A DNA stretch of 64,000 nucleotides. Source: Paracoccus caeni. GTDB lineage: Bacteria; Pseudomonadota; Alphaproteobacteria; Rhodobacterales; Rhodobacteraceae. The notes below the pieces were generated by a model that saw only the letters and a program-made list of their open reading frames with translations, was not told the origin of the DNA and ran no database searches. The stretch is taken from NCBI RefSeq assembly GCF_016629665.1, contig NZ_JAEPRQ010000008.1:62001-126000 (forward strand). The letters run 5' to 3'. Positions 36,303 to 45,527 of the stretch are shown piece by piece (the stretch's first letter is position 1; every line of letters starts with the position of its first letter). A program made the position numbers and the translations under genes.

Positions 36303-37187
36303 TCAGCCCTTTTCCGCCAACCGTGGCAGAATGATCCGCGGCACCGGCGCATGCCGCAGGATCTTGCCCGAATTCGAGCCGACAAAGACCCGCATCAGCG
36401 CGCCAAGCCGACTGGAGCCGATCAGCAGCACCTCTTGCGGGTCCCAGTCGATCGAGTTAACCGCCTGCCGCCAATTTGGCCCGTCGCCGATCACCGTCTC
36501 AAAGGGAAGCTCCCCCTGCCATTCCTTGCGGATACGGCCATAAAGCGCCTCGGCCTCGGACCGGATCCGGTTAGAGATCATATGTTCCGCGTCATATCCG
36601 GCAATCGATGGATACATCTGCCGATCACGGACCACGAAGCTGGCCAGCCGCAGCGAGGCGTTCAGCGACCGTGCCAGATCGCAGGCACGATGCGCCAGCG
36701 GGATCGAAGCGTCCGAGGCGGAAACCGCGCAGGTCACGCGGGTGATCCGTTGCCCTTCGGGCGCGTAGCCGCGGGGGGCAAGGGCCACCGGCAGCGGCGC
36801 GCTGCGCAGAAGCTCGGACGCGACGACGCCTTCCTGAAAGCGCGACATTGGTGCCTTCCTCGACGATCCGAGAACGATCATCTGCGCGCCAAGCTCTTGC
36901 GCCGCCTTGGTCAGTCCTTCGCCGGTGCTGTCGGCATGGCGGGCGTGAAACTGCGCCGGGATGTCCTCGGGCACCGATTTCCGGGCCGTTGCCAGCGCCT
37001 TTTCGGCGTGGCGATCCAGAAATTCGGCATATTCCACGTCCACCTTGGCGGGCGAGGGATGATCCCATGTCTCGGGCAGGACCGTCACCGCGTCGATCCC
37101 GGACGAGGATGAACGGGCCAGAAGACTTGCCAGAAGCAACGCCTCGGCCCCGCCTTTGTCGGCGGAATATCCGACCAGATACCCCAT
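36303..37187 (-). CDS. Tandem universal stress protein
   Basis: Two Usp domains are joined: residues 1-140, with QMIVLGSSRKAPMSRFQEGVVASELLRSA at its end, and 150-294, with VLLIGSSRLGALMRVFVGSNSGKILRHAPVP. The G-x-x-G-x9-G-S/T ATP-binding pattern is visible in both. ATG 37187 overlaps the permease TGA; a GTG one codon earlier is possible. Coupling of a Usp to an amino-acid permease is common and suggests a regulatory or stress-sensing role in transport. Confidence 0.88.
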   Translation of the reverse strand: MGYLVGYSADKGGAEALLLASLLARSSSSGIDAVTVLPETWDHPSPAKVDVEYAEFLDRHAEKALATARKSVPEDIPAQFHARHADSTGEGLTKAAQELGAQMIVLGSSRKAPMSRFQEGVVASELLRSAPLPVALAPRGYAPEGQRITRVTCAVSASDASIPLAHRACDLARSLNASLRLASFVVRDRQMYPSIAGYDAEHMISNRIRSEAEALYGRIRKEWQGELPFETVIGDGPNWRQAVNSIDWDPQEVLLIGSSRLGALMRVFVGSNSGKILRHAPVPRIILPRLAEKG

Positions 37188-38644
37188 CACGCAGCCTCGC
37201 CCTGATCGCCGCGTTCCAGCGCCGAGTTGCGCGAGGAATAGAGGAAGTAGATGGTCGCAGCGATGACCGCCCAGATCGCCGTCAGCTTATAGACGATCAG
37301 CGACAGGCTGGAGATCAGATAGAGGCAGGACAGGATGCTGAGGATCGGTAGCAGCGGGAAGAACGGCACCTTGAAGCCGCGCGGGGCGTCGGGCTGGCGA
37401 TAGCGCAGGATGATCACGCCGATGGACACCACGGTAAAGGCGGTCAGCGTCCCCATGCTGGTCAGATCCCACAGCACGTCGGCAGGCAGGAAGGCCGCGA
37501 TCGAGGCGACGATGCAGCTTACGATGATGGTATTGGCCGTCGGCGTCAGCGTATGCGGGTTCACCCGGCTGAAGATCGGCGGCAGCATCCCGTCACGCGA
37601 CATCGCGAACAGCACCCGGGTCTGTCCGTAAAGCACCACCAGCGTGACCGAGAAGACCGAGATCACCGCACCCGCCGACAGGATCACCGACGGAATCGCA
37701 GAGCCGGTGACGTTTTGCAGGATCACGGCCAGACCGGCCTCTTGCCCCTCGAACATCCCTTGCGGCTGCGCGCCCAGGGCGGCGAGCGCGACCAGCAGGT
37801 AAAAGCTGATGACGATGATCAGCGCCAGAATGATCGCCCGTGGCAGGTTGCGGCGGGGGTCTTTCACCTCTTCCCCGGCTGTGGACACCGCGTCCAGACC
37901 GACGAAGGTGAAGAAGATCGACCCGGCCGCCGCGCTGACCCCGGCGAAACCGTGCGGGGCGAAGGGGGTGAAGTTTTCCGAGTTAAAGGCGCTCAGCGCG
38001 ATGGCGATGAACAGCGTCAGCACGCCCAGCTTGATGATCACCATGATCGCATTGGCCCGCGCCGATTCACGCGAGCCGCGCGTCAGCAGGAAGCAGCACA
38101 TGAAAACCAGAATGGCGGCGGGCAGGTTGATCCAGCCGTCGCCGCCGAAATGCAGCGAATACCCCTCGGCCACCAAAGGCGCGTGCAGCAGCGCGCGGGG
38201 CAGTTCCAGTCCGGTCGTGGTCAGGATCAGGTTGTGCAGATACTCGCTCCACCCCACGGCGACCGCGCCTGCGGAGACGCCGTATTCCATGATCAGACAG
38301 GCCGCGACCAGAAAGGCCACGCCTTCGCCCAGCGTCGCATAGGCATAGGAATAGCTGGAGCCCGAGACCGGGATCATCGAGGCCATCTCGGCATAGCAAA
38401 GCGCCGTCAGCCCCGCCGCGATCCCGGCGATGAGGAACGAGAACATGACAGCCGGTCCGGCGGTCGGCACCTGTTCGGCCAGCACGAAGAAGATCCCCGT
38501 GCCGATGGTTGCGCCGACCCCGAACATGGTCAGCTGGAAAAGGGTGATGCTGCGCTTTAGCTCTGTGCCGTCGGCGCTGCTTTTCGTCGCGAAATTGCCG
38601 AGCGGCTTCTTGCGAAGCGCACGTTCCATGAACGATGAACTCAT
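37187..38644 (-). CDS. APC-family amino acid permease (cationic type)
   Basis: The 485-residue protein has twelve or more hydrophobic segments and the APC start ITLFQLTMFGVGATIGTGIFFVLAEQ, then ISFYLLVALAALG and FVGLDAVSTAGEEVKDPRRNLPRAI, which resembles the YfnA/CAT group for cationic amino acids. Position in an arginase block and fusion by overlap to a Usp gene suggest arginine or ornithine as substrate. A pair of hairpins separates it from the ornithine cyclodeaminase gene upstream. Confidence 0.87.
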   Translation of the reverse strand: MSSSFMERALRKKPLGNFATKSSADGTELKRSITLFQLTMFGVGATIGTGIFFVLAEQVPTAGPAVMFSFLIAGIAAGLTALCYAEMASMIPVSGSSYSYAYATLGEGVAFLVAACLIMEYGVSAGAVAVGWSEYLHNLILTTTGLELPRALLHAPLVAEGYSLHFGGDGWINLPAAILVFMCCFLLTRGSRESARANAIMVIIKLGVLTLFIAIALSAFNSENFTPFAPHGFAGVSAAAGSIFFTFVGLDAVSTAGEEVKDPRRNLPRAIILALIIVISFYLLVALAALGAQPQGMFEGQEAGLAVILQNVTGSAIPSVILSAGAVISVFSVTLVVLYGQTRVLFAMSRDGMLPPIFSRVNPHTLTPTANTIIVSCIVASIAAFLPADVLWDLTSMGTLTAFTVVSIGVIILRYRQPDAPRGFKVPFFPLLPILSILSCLYLISSLSLIVYKLTAIWAVIAATIYFLYSSRNSALERGDQGEAA

Positions 38645-38696
38645 AGCCTATCCCTGTGTTGTCGAGAGAACGTTTCAGTCGTCTTCTTCGTCTTTT

Positions 38697-38758
38697 CCAG
38701 CGTCGTCGCGGAACGGCTGTCCCGACGACGCTGGCCGTTGCTTTCCGCATCGGAAAGC
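38697..38758 (-). promoter_or_regulatory. Two tandem hairpins between ocd and the permease gene
   Basis: First arm pair CCAGCGTCGTCG (38697-38708) and CGACGACGCTGG (38723-38734), 12 perfect bases. Second GCTTTCCG (38740-38747) and CGGAAAGC (38751-38758) around CAT, 8 perfect bases. They lie 17 bases beyond the cyclodeaminase stop on the transcribed strand. No T-tract follows, so attenuation or RNA processing fits at least as well as simple termination. Confidence 0.7.
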
Positions 38759-38775
38759 CTTTGCTGGCAGAAAGG

Positions 38776-39867
38776 TCAGACCGCAGTTGCGGATGCGGGT
38801 TTCGTGGGCGATGCCACCTCGGATTGCTGGGCGCGCAGGACCATGCCGAACAGATCGCGCGGTTCATCGGGGTCGGCGATCATGTCCAGATCCTGATAGC
38901 GGCCCGAATCCTTCAGCCGCGAATGGACATAGCGCAGCGCCGAAAAGTCCTCGATGGCAAAGCCGACGCTGTCGAACAGGGTGATCTGACGGGCATCGCG
39001 GCGACCTTCGGCCTGACCGGCGATCACCTGCCACAGTTCCGTCACCGGAAAGTCGGCGGGCATCTGCTGGATCTCGCCCTCGATCCGGGTCTGCTCGGGA
39101 TATTCCACGAACACGTCCGAGCGCAGCAGGATATCCTTGTGCAGTTCGGTCTTGCCGGGGCAATCGCCGCCGACCGCGTTGATGTGAACGCCGCTGCCGA
39201 TCATGTTGTCGGTCAGGATCGTCGCATATTGTTTGTCCGCGGTGCAGGTGGTGATGATCTGCGCGCCCTGCATCGCCTCTTCGGCGGTCTTGCAGGGAAC
39301 CACGTTCAGCCCCCGGCCTTCAAGGTTGCGGACGCATTTGGCGGTGGCTGCCGGGTCGATGTCGTAAAGCCGCACCTCTTCGATGCCGCAGACGGCCTTC
39401 ATCGCCAGCGCCTGAAATTCCGCCTGCGCGCCATTGCCGATCATCGCCATGACCTTCGAATCGCGCGGCGCCAGCCATTTCGCGGCCATGGCGCTGGTCG
39501 CGGCGGTGCGCAAGGCGGTCAGGATGGTCATTTCCGACAGCATCAGCGGATAGCCGGTCGCCACATCGGCCAGCAGTCCGAATGCGGTCACGGTCTGCAA
39601 CCCCTGCTTCGTGTTCGAGGGATGCCCGTTCACATATTTGAAGCCATAGGTCTGCCCGTCCGAGGTCGGCATCAGCTCGATCACCCCGATATCGGAATGG
39701 CTGGCGACACGAGGGGTCTTGTCGAACAGCGGCCAGCGTTTGAAATCGGCTTCGATCTCGGTCACCAGATCGACCATCATCTTTTCGATGCCGATATGCA
39801 GCACCAGCCGCATCATGTTCTCGACGCTGACGAAGGGCACATAGGCCTGACGGGAAGGTTTCAGCAT
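38776..39867 (-). CDS. ocd: Ornithine cyclodeaminase
   Basis: OCD converts ornithine to proline and ammonia using bound NAD. The 363 residues show the mu-crystallin-like fold: RLVLHIGIEKMMVDL, RTAATSAMAAKWLAPRDSKVMAMIGNGAQAEFQ with the NAD-binding GxGxxA-type loop, and INAVGGDCPGKTEL with the catalytic Asp. The gene is 9 bases downstream of arginase, making a two-step arginine-to-proline route as in Agrobacterium. Confidence 0.93.
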   Translation of the reverse strand: MLKPSRQAYVPFVSVENMMRLVLHIGIEKMMVDLVTEIEADFKRWPLFDKTPRVASHSDIGVIELMPTSDGQTYGFKYVNGHPSNTKQGLQTVTAFGLLADVATGYPLMLSEMTILTALRTAATSAMAAKWLAPRDSKVMAMIGNGAQAEFQALAMKAVCGIEEVRLYDIDPAATAKCVRNLEGRGLNVVPCKTAEEAMQGAQIITTCTADKQYATILTDNMIGSGVHINAVGGDCPGKTELHKDILLRSDVFVEYPEQTRIEGEIQQMPADFPVTELWQVIAGQAEGRRDARQITLFDSVGFAIEDFSALRYVHSRLKDSGRYQDLDMIADPDEPRDLFGMVLRAQQSEVASPTKPASATAV

Positions 39868-39876
39868 GAATGTTAC

Positions 39877-40803
39877 TCAGTTGAAGCTGCGGGTGGGGCG
39901 GTCGAAGACCTTCTTGCCCATGAGAGAGCCGACCAGATCGACCATCAGCTTGGCCGTGCGGCCCCTGTCGTCCAGAAAGGGGTTCAGTTCGACCAGATCG
40001 AGCGATGTCATCAGCCCGGATTCGTGGATCAGTTCGCAGACCAGATGCGCCTCGCGGAAGGTCGCGCCACCGGGGACGGTGGTGCCGACGGCGGGGGCGA
40101 TGGAGGGGTCAAGGAAATCCACGTCCAGCGAGACATGCAGCATGCCGTTCTGCGCATGCACCAGTTCAAGGAAATCGCGCAGAGGCGCGACAATGCCGCG
40201 CTCGTCCAGAACGCGCATGTCGTTGATGGCGATGTCGGTTTCATGCAGCGCCGCATGTTCCGCCGCATCGACCGAACGGATGCCGAAAAGGCAAATCCGT
40301 TCGCCCGGCACCACGGCGGGGAAGGGCGGGAATTGCTCGAACCCGTCGCGGCCCGCGATATAGGCGACGGGCGTGCCGTGCAGATTGCCCGAGGTCGTGG
40401 TCAGCGGCGTGTGGAAATCGCTATGCGCGTCGAGCCATAGCACGAACAACGGGCGCCCGGCCGCTTCTGCATGCGCCGCAGCCCCCGCAACCGTGCCAAG
40501 CGCCAGCGAGTGGTCGCCGCCCATGATCACCGGCAAACGCCCCTGACCCAGAACGTCGCGGACGCTGGCCGACAGCGCGTCGGTCCAGGCGATGGTTTCG
40601 GCAAGCTGGTCAACGGCGGGGTTGGGGCTGGCGATCGGCTGAAGCGGCGGCAGCGTGACATCGCCAAGATCGGTCGTGGGATAGCCAAGCTCTGTCAGAA
40701 CGGTGGCAAGTCCGGCGACGCGGTAGGCGGCAGGGCCCATCAGGCAACCAAGGCGGCGTTGGCCGGAATCGACCGGCGCTCCGATCAGCGAAATCTGGGT
40801 CAT
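39877..40803 (-). CDS. rocF: Arginase
   Basis: The 308-residue ureohydrolase has all manganese motifs: GGDHSLALGT, DAHSDFHTP and SLDVDFLDPSIAPAVGT. It hydrolyses arginine to ornithine and urea. GGTPVAYI-like GNLHGTPVAY fits arginase over agmatinase. It leads the leftward operon; the Lrp-type regulator is divergent 100 bases away. Urease genes are not in the window. Confidence 0.93.
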   Translation of the reverse strand: MTQISLIGAPVDSGQRRLGCLMGPAAYRVAGLATVLTELGYPTTDLGDVTLPPLQPIASPNPAVDQLAETIAWTDALSASVRDVLGQGRLPVIMGGDHSLALGTVAGAAAHAEAAGRPLFVLWLDAHSDFHTPLTTTSGNLHGTPVAYIAGRDGFEQFPPFPAVVPGERICLFGIRSVDAAEHAALHETDIAINDMRVLDERGIVAPLRDFLELVHAQNGMLHVSLDVDFLDPSIAPAVGTTVPGGATFREAHLVCELIHESGLMTSLDLVELNPFLDDRGRTAKLMVDLVGSLMGKKVFDRPTRSFN

Positions 40804-40869
40804 GGGAATCTCCTTGTTCCATATAGAAATGCCAGCCAGTCTGTGATGGTTTCAACGCATATTTATGCT

Positions 40870-40895
40870 AAAACGGGTATGACTTTGACCGTTTT
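40870..40895. promoter_or_regulatory. Inverted repeat upstream of the Lrp-type gene
   Basis: AAAACGG (40870-40876) and CCGTTTT (40889-40895) pair perfectly around 12 bases, in the arginase/regulator divergent region. It spans an upstream in-frame ATG (40879), which argues that the regulator starts at 40915. A likely Lrp-type operator for autoregulation and arginase control. Confidence 0.55.
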
Positions 40896-40914
40896 GATAA
40901 GTGTGACTGCCGAT

Positions 40915-41361
40915 ATGGACAATCTTGACCTTGCACTGATCGCCGAACTCCGCCGCGATGGCCGCGCGCCGATTTCAGAACTGGCCGAGAGGCTGAAGGC
41001 CAGCCGCGCCACCATTCGGGTGCGGCTGGAGCGGTTGCAGGCTCAGGGAGAGATTGCGGGTTTCACCGCGCTGACCCGCGCCGATGTGTCCGAAGCACCT
41101 GTGCGCGGGCTGATGATGATCGGGATCGAGGGGCGCGGCGCGGACCGGATCACCGTGCGGCTGACCGGGTTACCCTCGGTCATGGCGGTGCATTCGACCA
41201 ACGGCAAATGGGATATCATCGTCGAACTGGCGACGGAATCTTTGTCCGAACTAGACGACGTGATCCGCTTCATCCGCAACATGGACGGCGTGGTGACGTC
41301 CGAGACCAACCTGCTGCTGGCGACAAGGCGTGCCTCCAGCCGCCGGTCCATGTTGCGTTAA
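40915..41361 (+). CDS. Lrp/AsnC-family regulator of arginine catabolism
   Basis: From ATG 40915 (MDNLDLALIAELRRDGRAPIS) the 148-residue protein has the AsnC helix-turn-helix ISELAERLKASRATIRVRLERL and the RAM ligand domain (RGLMMIGIEGRGADRITVRL to VTSETNLLLATRR). ATG 40879 is an alternative start that overlaps the putative operator. Position opposite arginase matches the arginine/ornithine-responsive regulators of alphaproteobacteria. Activation by arginine or ornithine is inferred. Confidence 0.9.
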   Translation: MDNLDLALIAELRRDGRAPISELAERLKASRATIRVRLERLQAQGEIAGFTALTRADVSEAPVRGLMMIGIEGRGADRITVRLTGLPSVMAVHSTNGKWDIIVELATESLSELDDVIRFIRNMDGVVTSETNLLLATRRASSRRSMLR

Positions 41362-41384
41362 GGGTTGTCCCTTGGCTTGCTGGT

Positions 41385-42071
41385 TCAGCCGAGCGAATAG
41401 GTCAGCAGCCAGAGGCCGTTGAAGACGACGTGGATCAGCAAGGCGGGCCAGAGTGAGCCGGACTTGCGAAAGACGAACCCGGTCAGAATGCCGACCAGCA
41501 GCGCGTTGAAGAAGATCACGCTTGGACCATGGACCGCCGCGAAGATCGTCGCGCTGCCAAGGATGCCCGCCCATGCGCCGTATTTGTTCAGCGCGGATGC
41601 GATGACGCCGCGAAACAGCACTTCCTCGCCGAAGGGGGTGAGCAGCGCTCCGGTCGTCACGATGATGAACAGCGCCAGCGGGCCGCTGGTTGCGGCGGCC
41701 ATGAAATCATCCTGCGTCGTCTCGGGCGGCATGAACGAGAAGTAGATACCTTCGATCAGGATGCTGAGGATGAAGGCCGCAAGGCCCATCGCCACCGCGA
41801 TCAGTAGCCAGCGCCCTTCCGTCGCGCGAAAGCCGAAGGCGCGCAAATCGCGGATACGGATGCTGAAAGCCGCAAGCAGCGCCAGTGTGCCGGCCACCCC
41901 GTTGGCCGCCATGCCGAAGATCCCCCGCAAAGCGGCCTGTTCGTCGGGCATGTTCAGCATGGCGACGCCGATCAGCATGATCAGGACCAGATAGATCGCC
42001 AGCCCTGTCAGGGCCTCAGGCCAACCCGGCAACTTTCGCTGCTCCACTGCGGAGATTGTGGTCGCCGTCAT
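41385..42071 (-). CDS. CPBP intramembrane metalloprotease
   Basis: The 228-residue membrane protein carries the CPBP/Abi motif set: EEVLFRG at 149-155, H181 in FAAVHGPS and the H214-N218 pair in LLIHVVFNGL. About seven hydrophobic segments are seen. Family members process prenylated proteins in eukaryotes or act in bacteriocin immunity and signalling in bacteria. Its ATG lies in the stop of the prolyl oligopeptidase gene (TGATG), so translation is coupled to that peptidase. Confidence 0.85.
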   Translation of the reverse strand: MTATTISAVEQRKLPGWPEALTGLAIYLVLIMLIGVAMLNMPDEQAALRGIFGMAANGVAGTLALLAAFSIRIRDLRAFGFRATEGRWLLIAVAMGLAAFILSILIEGIYFSFMPPETTQDDFMAAATSGPLALFIIVTTGALLTPFGEEVLFRGVIASALNKYGAWAGILGSATIFAAVHGPSVIFFNALLVGILTGFVFRKSGSLWPALLIHVVFNGLWLLTYSLG

Positions 42072-44230
42072 CAGTCGCGCTCCAGTTCAAGCCCGGTCCA
42101 GTAGGCTGCGAAGGCCCACATATCGGCGTGATGGGCGATGATCTTGTCCAGTGGCATCCCGGCCCCGTGGCCCGCGCGGGTCTCGATTCGTATCAGCCGG
42201 GGTTTCGGGCCCAGATCAGCATATTGCAGGGCAGAGATATATTTGAAGCTGTGGCCCGGCACGACGCGGTCGTCGGCATCGGCCGTGGTGACAAGGATCG
42301 CCGGATAGTTCTTGCCGTCCCGCATCGTGTGATAGGGCGAATAGGTCAGCAGATTGTCGAACGCTGCCTTGTCCGAAGGGCTGCCGAACTCTGCCGTCCA
42401 CAGCGCGCCGCCGGTGAACTGATCATAGCGCAGCATGTCCAGCACGCCGACGCCGGGCAGAGCCACATCGAACAGGTCCGGTCGCTGGTTGGTTACAGCA
42501 CCGACCAGCAGACCACCGCCGGATTCGCCCTGAATGGCCAGCCCCTTCGCCGAGGTGATGCCTTGGGCCTTCAGAAACTCGCCCGCTGCGATGAAATCGT
42601 CAAAGGCGTTCTGCTTGTTCTGAAGCCTGCCGCCCTGATGCCATGCGGTCCCGTATTCGCCGCCGCCACGGATATTGGCGATGGCCAGCACGCCGCCCTG
42701 TTCCACCCAGGCGATCTGCAGCGGGTTATAGGCCGGAAGCATGCTGATCCCGAAACCGCCATACCCGTAAAGCAGCGTCGGTGCGGGGCCGGTCACATCG
42801 CGACGACGCACGACAAACATTGGCACGCGCGTCCCGTCTTTCGAGGCGTAGAAATGCTGCTCGACCTCGATCAGGCTGGGGTCGATCTTCAGCTTGGGTT
42901 GCGCCCATGGCGTCACTGAATCGGCGGCGATATTGTAGCGATAAACGGTTGTCGGGGCGTCGTGGCTGGTGAAGGCAAAGAATGCCTCATCATCGGTCGG
43001 GTGACCGCTCAGCCCGCCTGCCGTGCCGATGCCGGGCAACCGGATATCGCCTTCCAGCGTGCCATCAAGGCTGAAACGGCGCATTTCGGTCTTTGCATCG
43101 ACGAGATAGGCCACGATCAGCTTGCCGCCCAACAAGGCCGCGTCATTCAGAACGCCCTCTGCCTCGGGCAGGATCTCGACCGGCTGCGGATGGGTTTGCG
43201 ACAGATCAAGCGTCATCACCCGCCGCCGCTCGGCCCCGTCGGTTGTGATCAGATACAGCCGTTGGCCGACATGGCCCAGAAGGTGCCATTCGCTATCCAT
43301 CTTGGGGAAGATCGTGCGCGGGGTCCATTCCGGCGCCTCCAGATCAACCACGGTCAGGGCGCTTTCATTCGTGCCGGGCGTGGTGGAGATGTAGAGATAG
43401 CGACCGGCAGAGGTCCGGTCGGCGATGTTCAGCATCTCGGGGCGATCCGGGGTCGCGTAGATCAGCTTGTCCTCGTTCTGCGGATTGCCAAGACGGTGAA
43501 AGTAAACCGCCTGATTCCTGACACCTGCGCCAGAGGTCGCGCCGCCCTCGGGTTCGGGATAGCGCGAATAGAAGAAGCCCGATCCGTCCGGTGCCCAGGC
43601 GATCCGCGAGAAACGGGCCCATTCGATGCTGTCTTCCAGCAACTCGCCGGTCTCGACATCCATGACCTTGATCGTGCGCCAATCGGTCCCGCCGGTTTGC
43701 ACGGCAAAGGCCAGAAACAGCCCGTCATCGGAAACGGACCATTCGGCCAGCGCGTCGGCATTGTCTTCGGACCAGCCATTCGGGTCGATCAGCAGGCGAT
43801 CCTGACCGGATTCTCCATCGCGCACATAAAGCGTCGACTGGTTCTGCAGGCCGTCATGCCGGGCAAAGAAATATTGCCCGGCCCGTTTCCGCGGAATGTC
43901 GTGGCGTTCGGTGTTCAGCAGATCCGCCATTCGGCGGCGGAACAGTTCACGCCCTGGAAGGTTTTCCAGATAGTCATTCGTGACGGCGTTCTGTGCGTTG
44001 ATCCATGCCCGGACCTTGCTGTCCTGACGGGCATCGGCTTCCAGCCAGCGATAGGGATCTGCGATTGCGGTGCCGAAGAAATCGTCCACGACATCACCGC
44101 GTTCTGTTCGGGGATAGGTCAGTTCGGGCATTGGGTTCTCCGGGAAGGAATGGACTGAAACGGGGCTGCCAAACGCAGGAAGCGCCGCAGTCAGGACAAG
44201 CGTTGCGAACAACGCGGCTGGGAAAATCAT
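42071..44230 (-). CDS. Secreted prolyl oligopeptidase (S9A)
   Basis: A signal peptide (LFATLVLTAALPAFGS) precedes a seven-bladed propeller and an alpha/beta-hydrolase domain. The catalytic serine is S570 in GESGGG (a common variant of GGSNGG), the Asp lies in ADADDRVVPGHS near residues 651-655, and H688 is in AGHGAG. DPYRWLEA near residue 60 is a family marker. It should cut after proline in short peptides in the periplasm or outside the cell. A TetR gene lies 33 bases upstream on the same strand. Confidence 0.92.
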   Translation of the reverse strand: MIFPAALFATLVLTAALPAFGSPVSVHSFPENPMPELTYPRTERGDVVDDFFGTAIADPYRWLEADARQDSKVRAWINAQNAVTNDYLENLPGRELFRRRMADLLNTERHDIPRKRAGQYFFARHDGLQNQSTLYVRDGESGQDRLLIDPNGWSEDNADALAEWSVSDDGLFLAFAVQTGGTDWRTIKVMDVETGELLEDSIEWARFSRIAWAPDGSGFFYSRYPEPEGGATSGAGVRNQAVYFHRLGNPQNEDKLIYATPDRPEMLNIADRTSAGRYLYISTTPGTNESALTVVDLEAPEWTPRTIFPKMDSEWHLLGHVGQRLYLITTDGAERRRVMTLDLSQTHPQPVEILPEAEGVLNDAALLGGKLIVAYLVDAKTEMRRFSLDGTLEGDIRLPGIGTAGGLSGHPTDDEAFFAFTSHDAPTTVYRYNIAADSVTPWAQPKLKIDPSLIEVEQHFYASKDGTRVPMFVVRRRDVTGPAPTLLYGYGGFGISMLPAYNPLQIAWVEQGGVLAIANIRGGGEYGTAWHQGGRLQNKQNAFDDFIAAGEFLKAQGITSAKGLAIQGESGGGLLVGAVTNQRPDLFDVALPGVGVLDMLRYDQFTGGALWTAEFGSPSDKAAFDNLLTYSPYHTMRDGKNYPAILVTTADADDRVVPGHSFKYISALQYADLGPKPRLIRIETRAGHGAGMPLDKIIAHHADMWAFAAYWTGLELERD

Positions 44231-44263
44231 GTGATACCTGGGGTCGGTGCGACCCCCGTCCGC

Positions 44264-44909
44264 CTAGGCAGAGCTTGTGTCGCCGAAGGGCTTTGGCACG
44301 ACGGGATCGCAGAATGGCAGATTACTGACGGCGCGGATCGCCCTGGAAAGCTGAACGACCACTTCGTCGGTGGTGAAATGCTGGCCGTCGCGGATCGCGG
44401 CCATGCTGATTGTCTCGTCTATGGTGCGGATCGCGGCCATGACGGCGGCGGCGCAAAGGCGGACCTCGAATTCCCGATGAGAGCGGTCAAGCCGGTCGCC
44501 GATGATCCGGGCCATCGGCTCGACCCCCTCGTCATAGGACAGAAGCCAGGTTGTCCGCAGATCCGGTTCCTCGGGCAGCGCGGCGATCAGCCTGACGATC
44601 AGCACGCCGTCCGCCGAATCCTCGGGCGAAATCTTGTGCAGGTCGAAGCGTTCGGCGAACTGCTCTTCAATCGGAGCGCTGCGCGGCCAGTCGCGAAGAT
44701 CCTCGGCATATTGCTTGCTCGACAACTCGAACAAGGGCGCGACGCAGCTTTCCTTGGTGCGGAAATATCGCCAGACGGTGCGTTCCGAGATGCCAACGGC
44801 TTCGGCAATATCGCTGCCGCTGGTGGCGGCGAAACCCTTTTCAAGGAAAAGGCGTGCCGCGGCGCGGGCCACCGACAATTGCGATTTTTCTAGCCGGCTG
44901 CTGGTCATG
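44264..44909 (-). CDS. TetR-family transcriptional regulator
   Basis: From ATG 44909 (MTSSRLEKSQLSVARAAARL) the helix-turn-helix reads SGSDIAEAVGISERTVWRYFRTKES, a clean TetR type, followed by an all-helical ligand domain. Total 214 residues. A longer in-frame start would add an arginine/proline-rich tail unlike the family. It precedes the oligopeptidase gene, with a short GGGGTC/GACCCC hairpin (44240-44256) between them, and follows the glycine-zipper lipoprotein gene. Confidence 0.87.
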
Positions 44910-45002
44910 CCAATTCCTCTTCCGTCTTCTGGCGACCCTGCCTCGGGCCGATGTTCGGGTCGTGCAGGTGCAGATTGACGCGACTTCGCCCGATGCGAAA
45001 GC

Positions 45003-45290
45003 CTAGTAACAGCCTCCCGTCGCCTGACAGGACAATCCGCCCGCAATTGCGCCCAGCAGGGCACCCTTGGTCTTCGAGCCGCCGGTCGCCTCGGCGATCA
45101 GCGCACCGGCGCCTGCACCGCCCACGGTTCTCAGCGCGGCATTATTGGCGGGGCGATTGGTGGTCTGGCCGTAATACTGGCCGCTTTGGCCGTAGCCGGG
45201 CGTTCTGGAATAATTGCCCGGACCCGGCTGGGCGCATCCGGCAAGCACGAGAATGATCGTCCCGATTGCAGCAAACCTGATCTTGTTCAT
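45003..45290 (-). CDS. Small glycine-zipper lipoprotein
   Basis: A 95-residue protein with a lipobox LAGC (cysteine at about residue 19), a Tyr/Gly/Gln-rich segment and a glycine zipper GGAGAGALIAEATGGSKTKGALLG typical of YMGG/Rick_17kDa outer-membrane lipoproteins. No role can be read beyond membrane association. Its upstream region is the AT-richest in the vicinity and contains inverted repeats. Confidence 0.8.
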   Translation of the reverse strand: MNKIRFAAIGTIILVLAGCAQPGPGNYSRTPGYGQSGQYYGQTTNRPANNAALRTVGGAGAGALIAEATGGSKTKGALLGAIAGGLSCQATGGCY

Positions 45291-45527
45291 TTTCTTCTAC
45301 CTTTGAGTGGCGCAGGGCGCATGCTGGTTCAGTGCCACTCTCAAATCATTATTGGCTTCAAGCGTCAATATAAATGTCAGTTTATGACAATATGTAAAAT
45401 CGAACCAGCCATTCTTGCGGAACACATTGAATTTCATTCTGAAATTTTACGAATCATCGGATGCAGGGATTCTATGTTCGCGAAAACCGCACAGTTTACG
45501 CTAGGTCAAATTGCGCGCGAGGGTGAT
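45291..45527. promoter_or_regulatory. AT-rich region with inverted repeats upstream of the lipoprotein
   Basis: No gene. GAGTGGC (45305-45311) and GCCACTC (45334-45340) would form a stem in the lipoprotein leader RNA. TGTCA (45375-45379) and TGACA (45385-45389) form a second dyad further upstream, of the kind bound by TetR-type repressors. Composition here is notably AT-richer than the genes. Confidence 0.5.
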
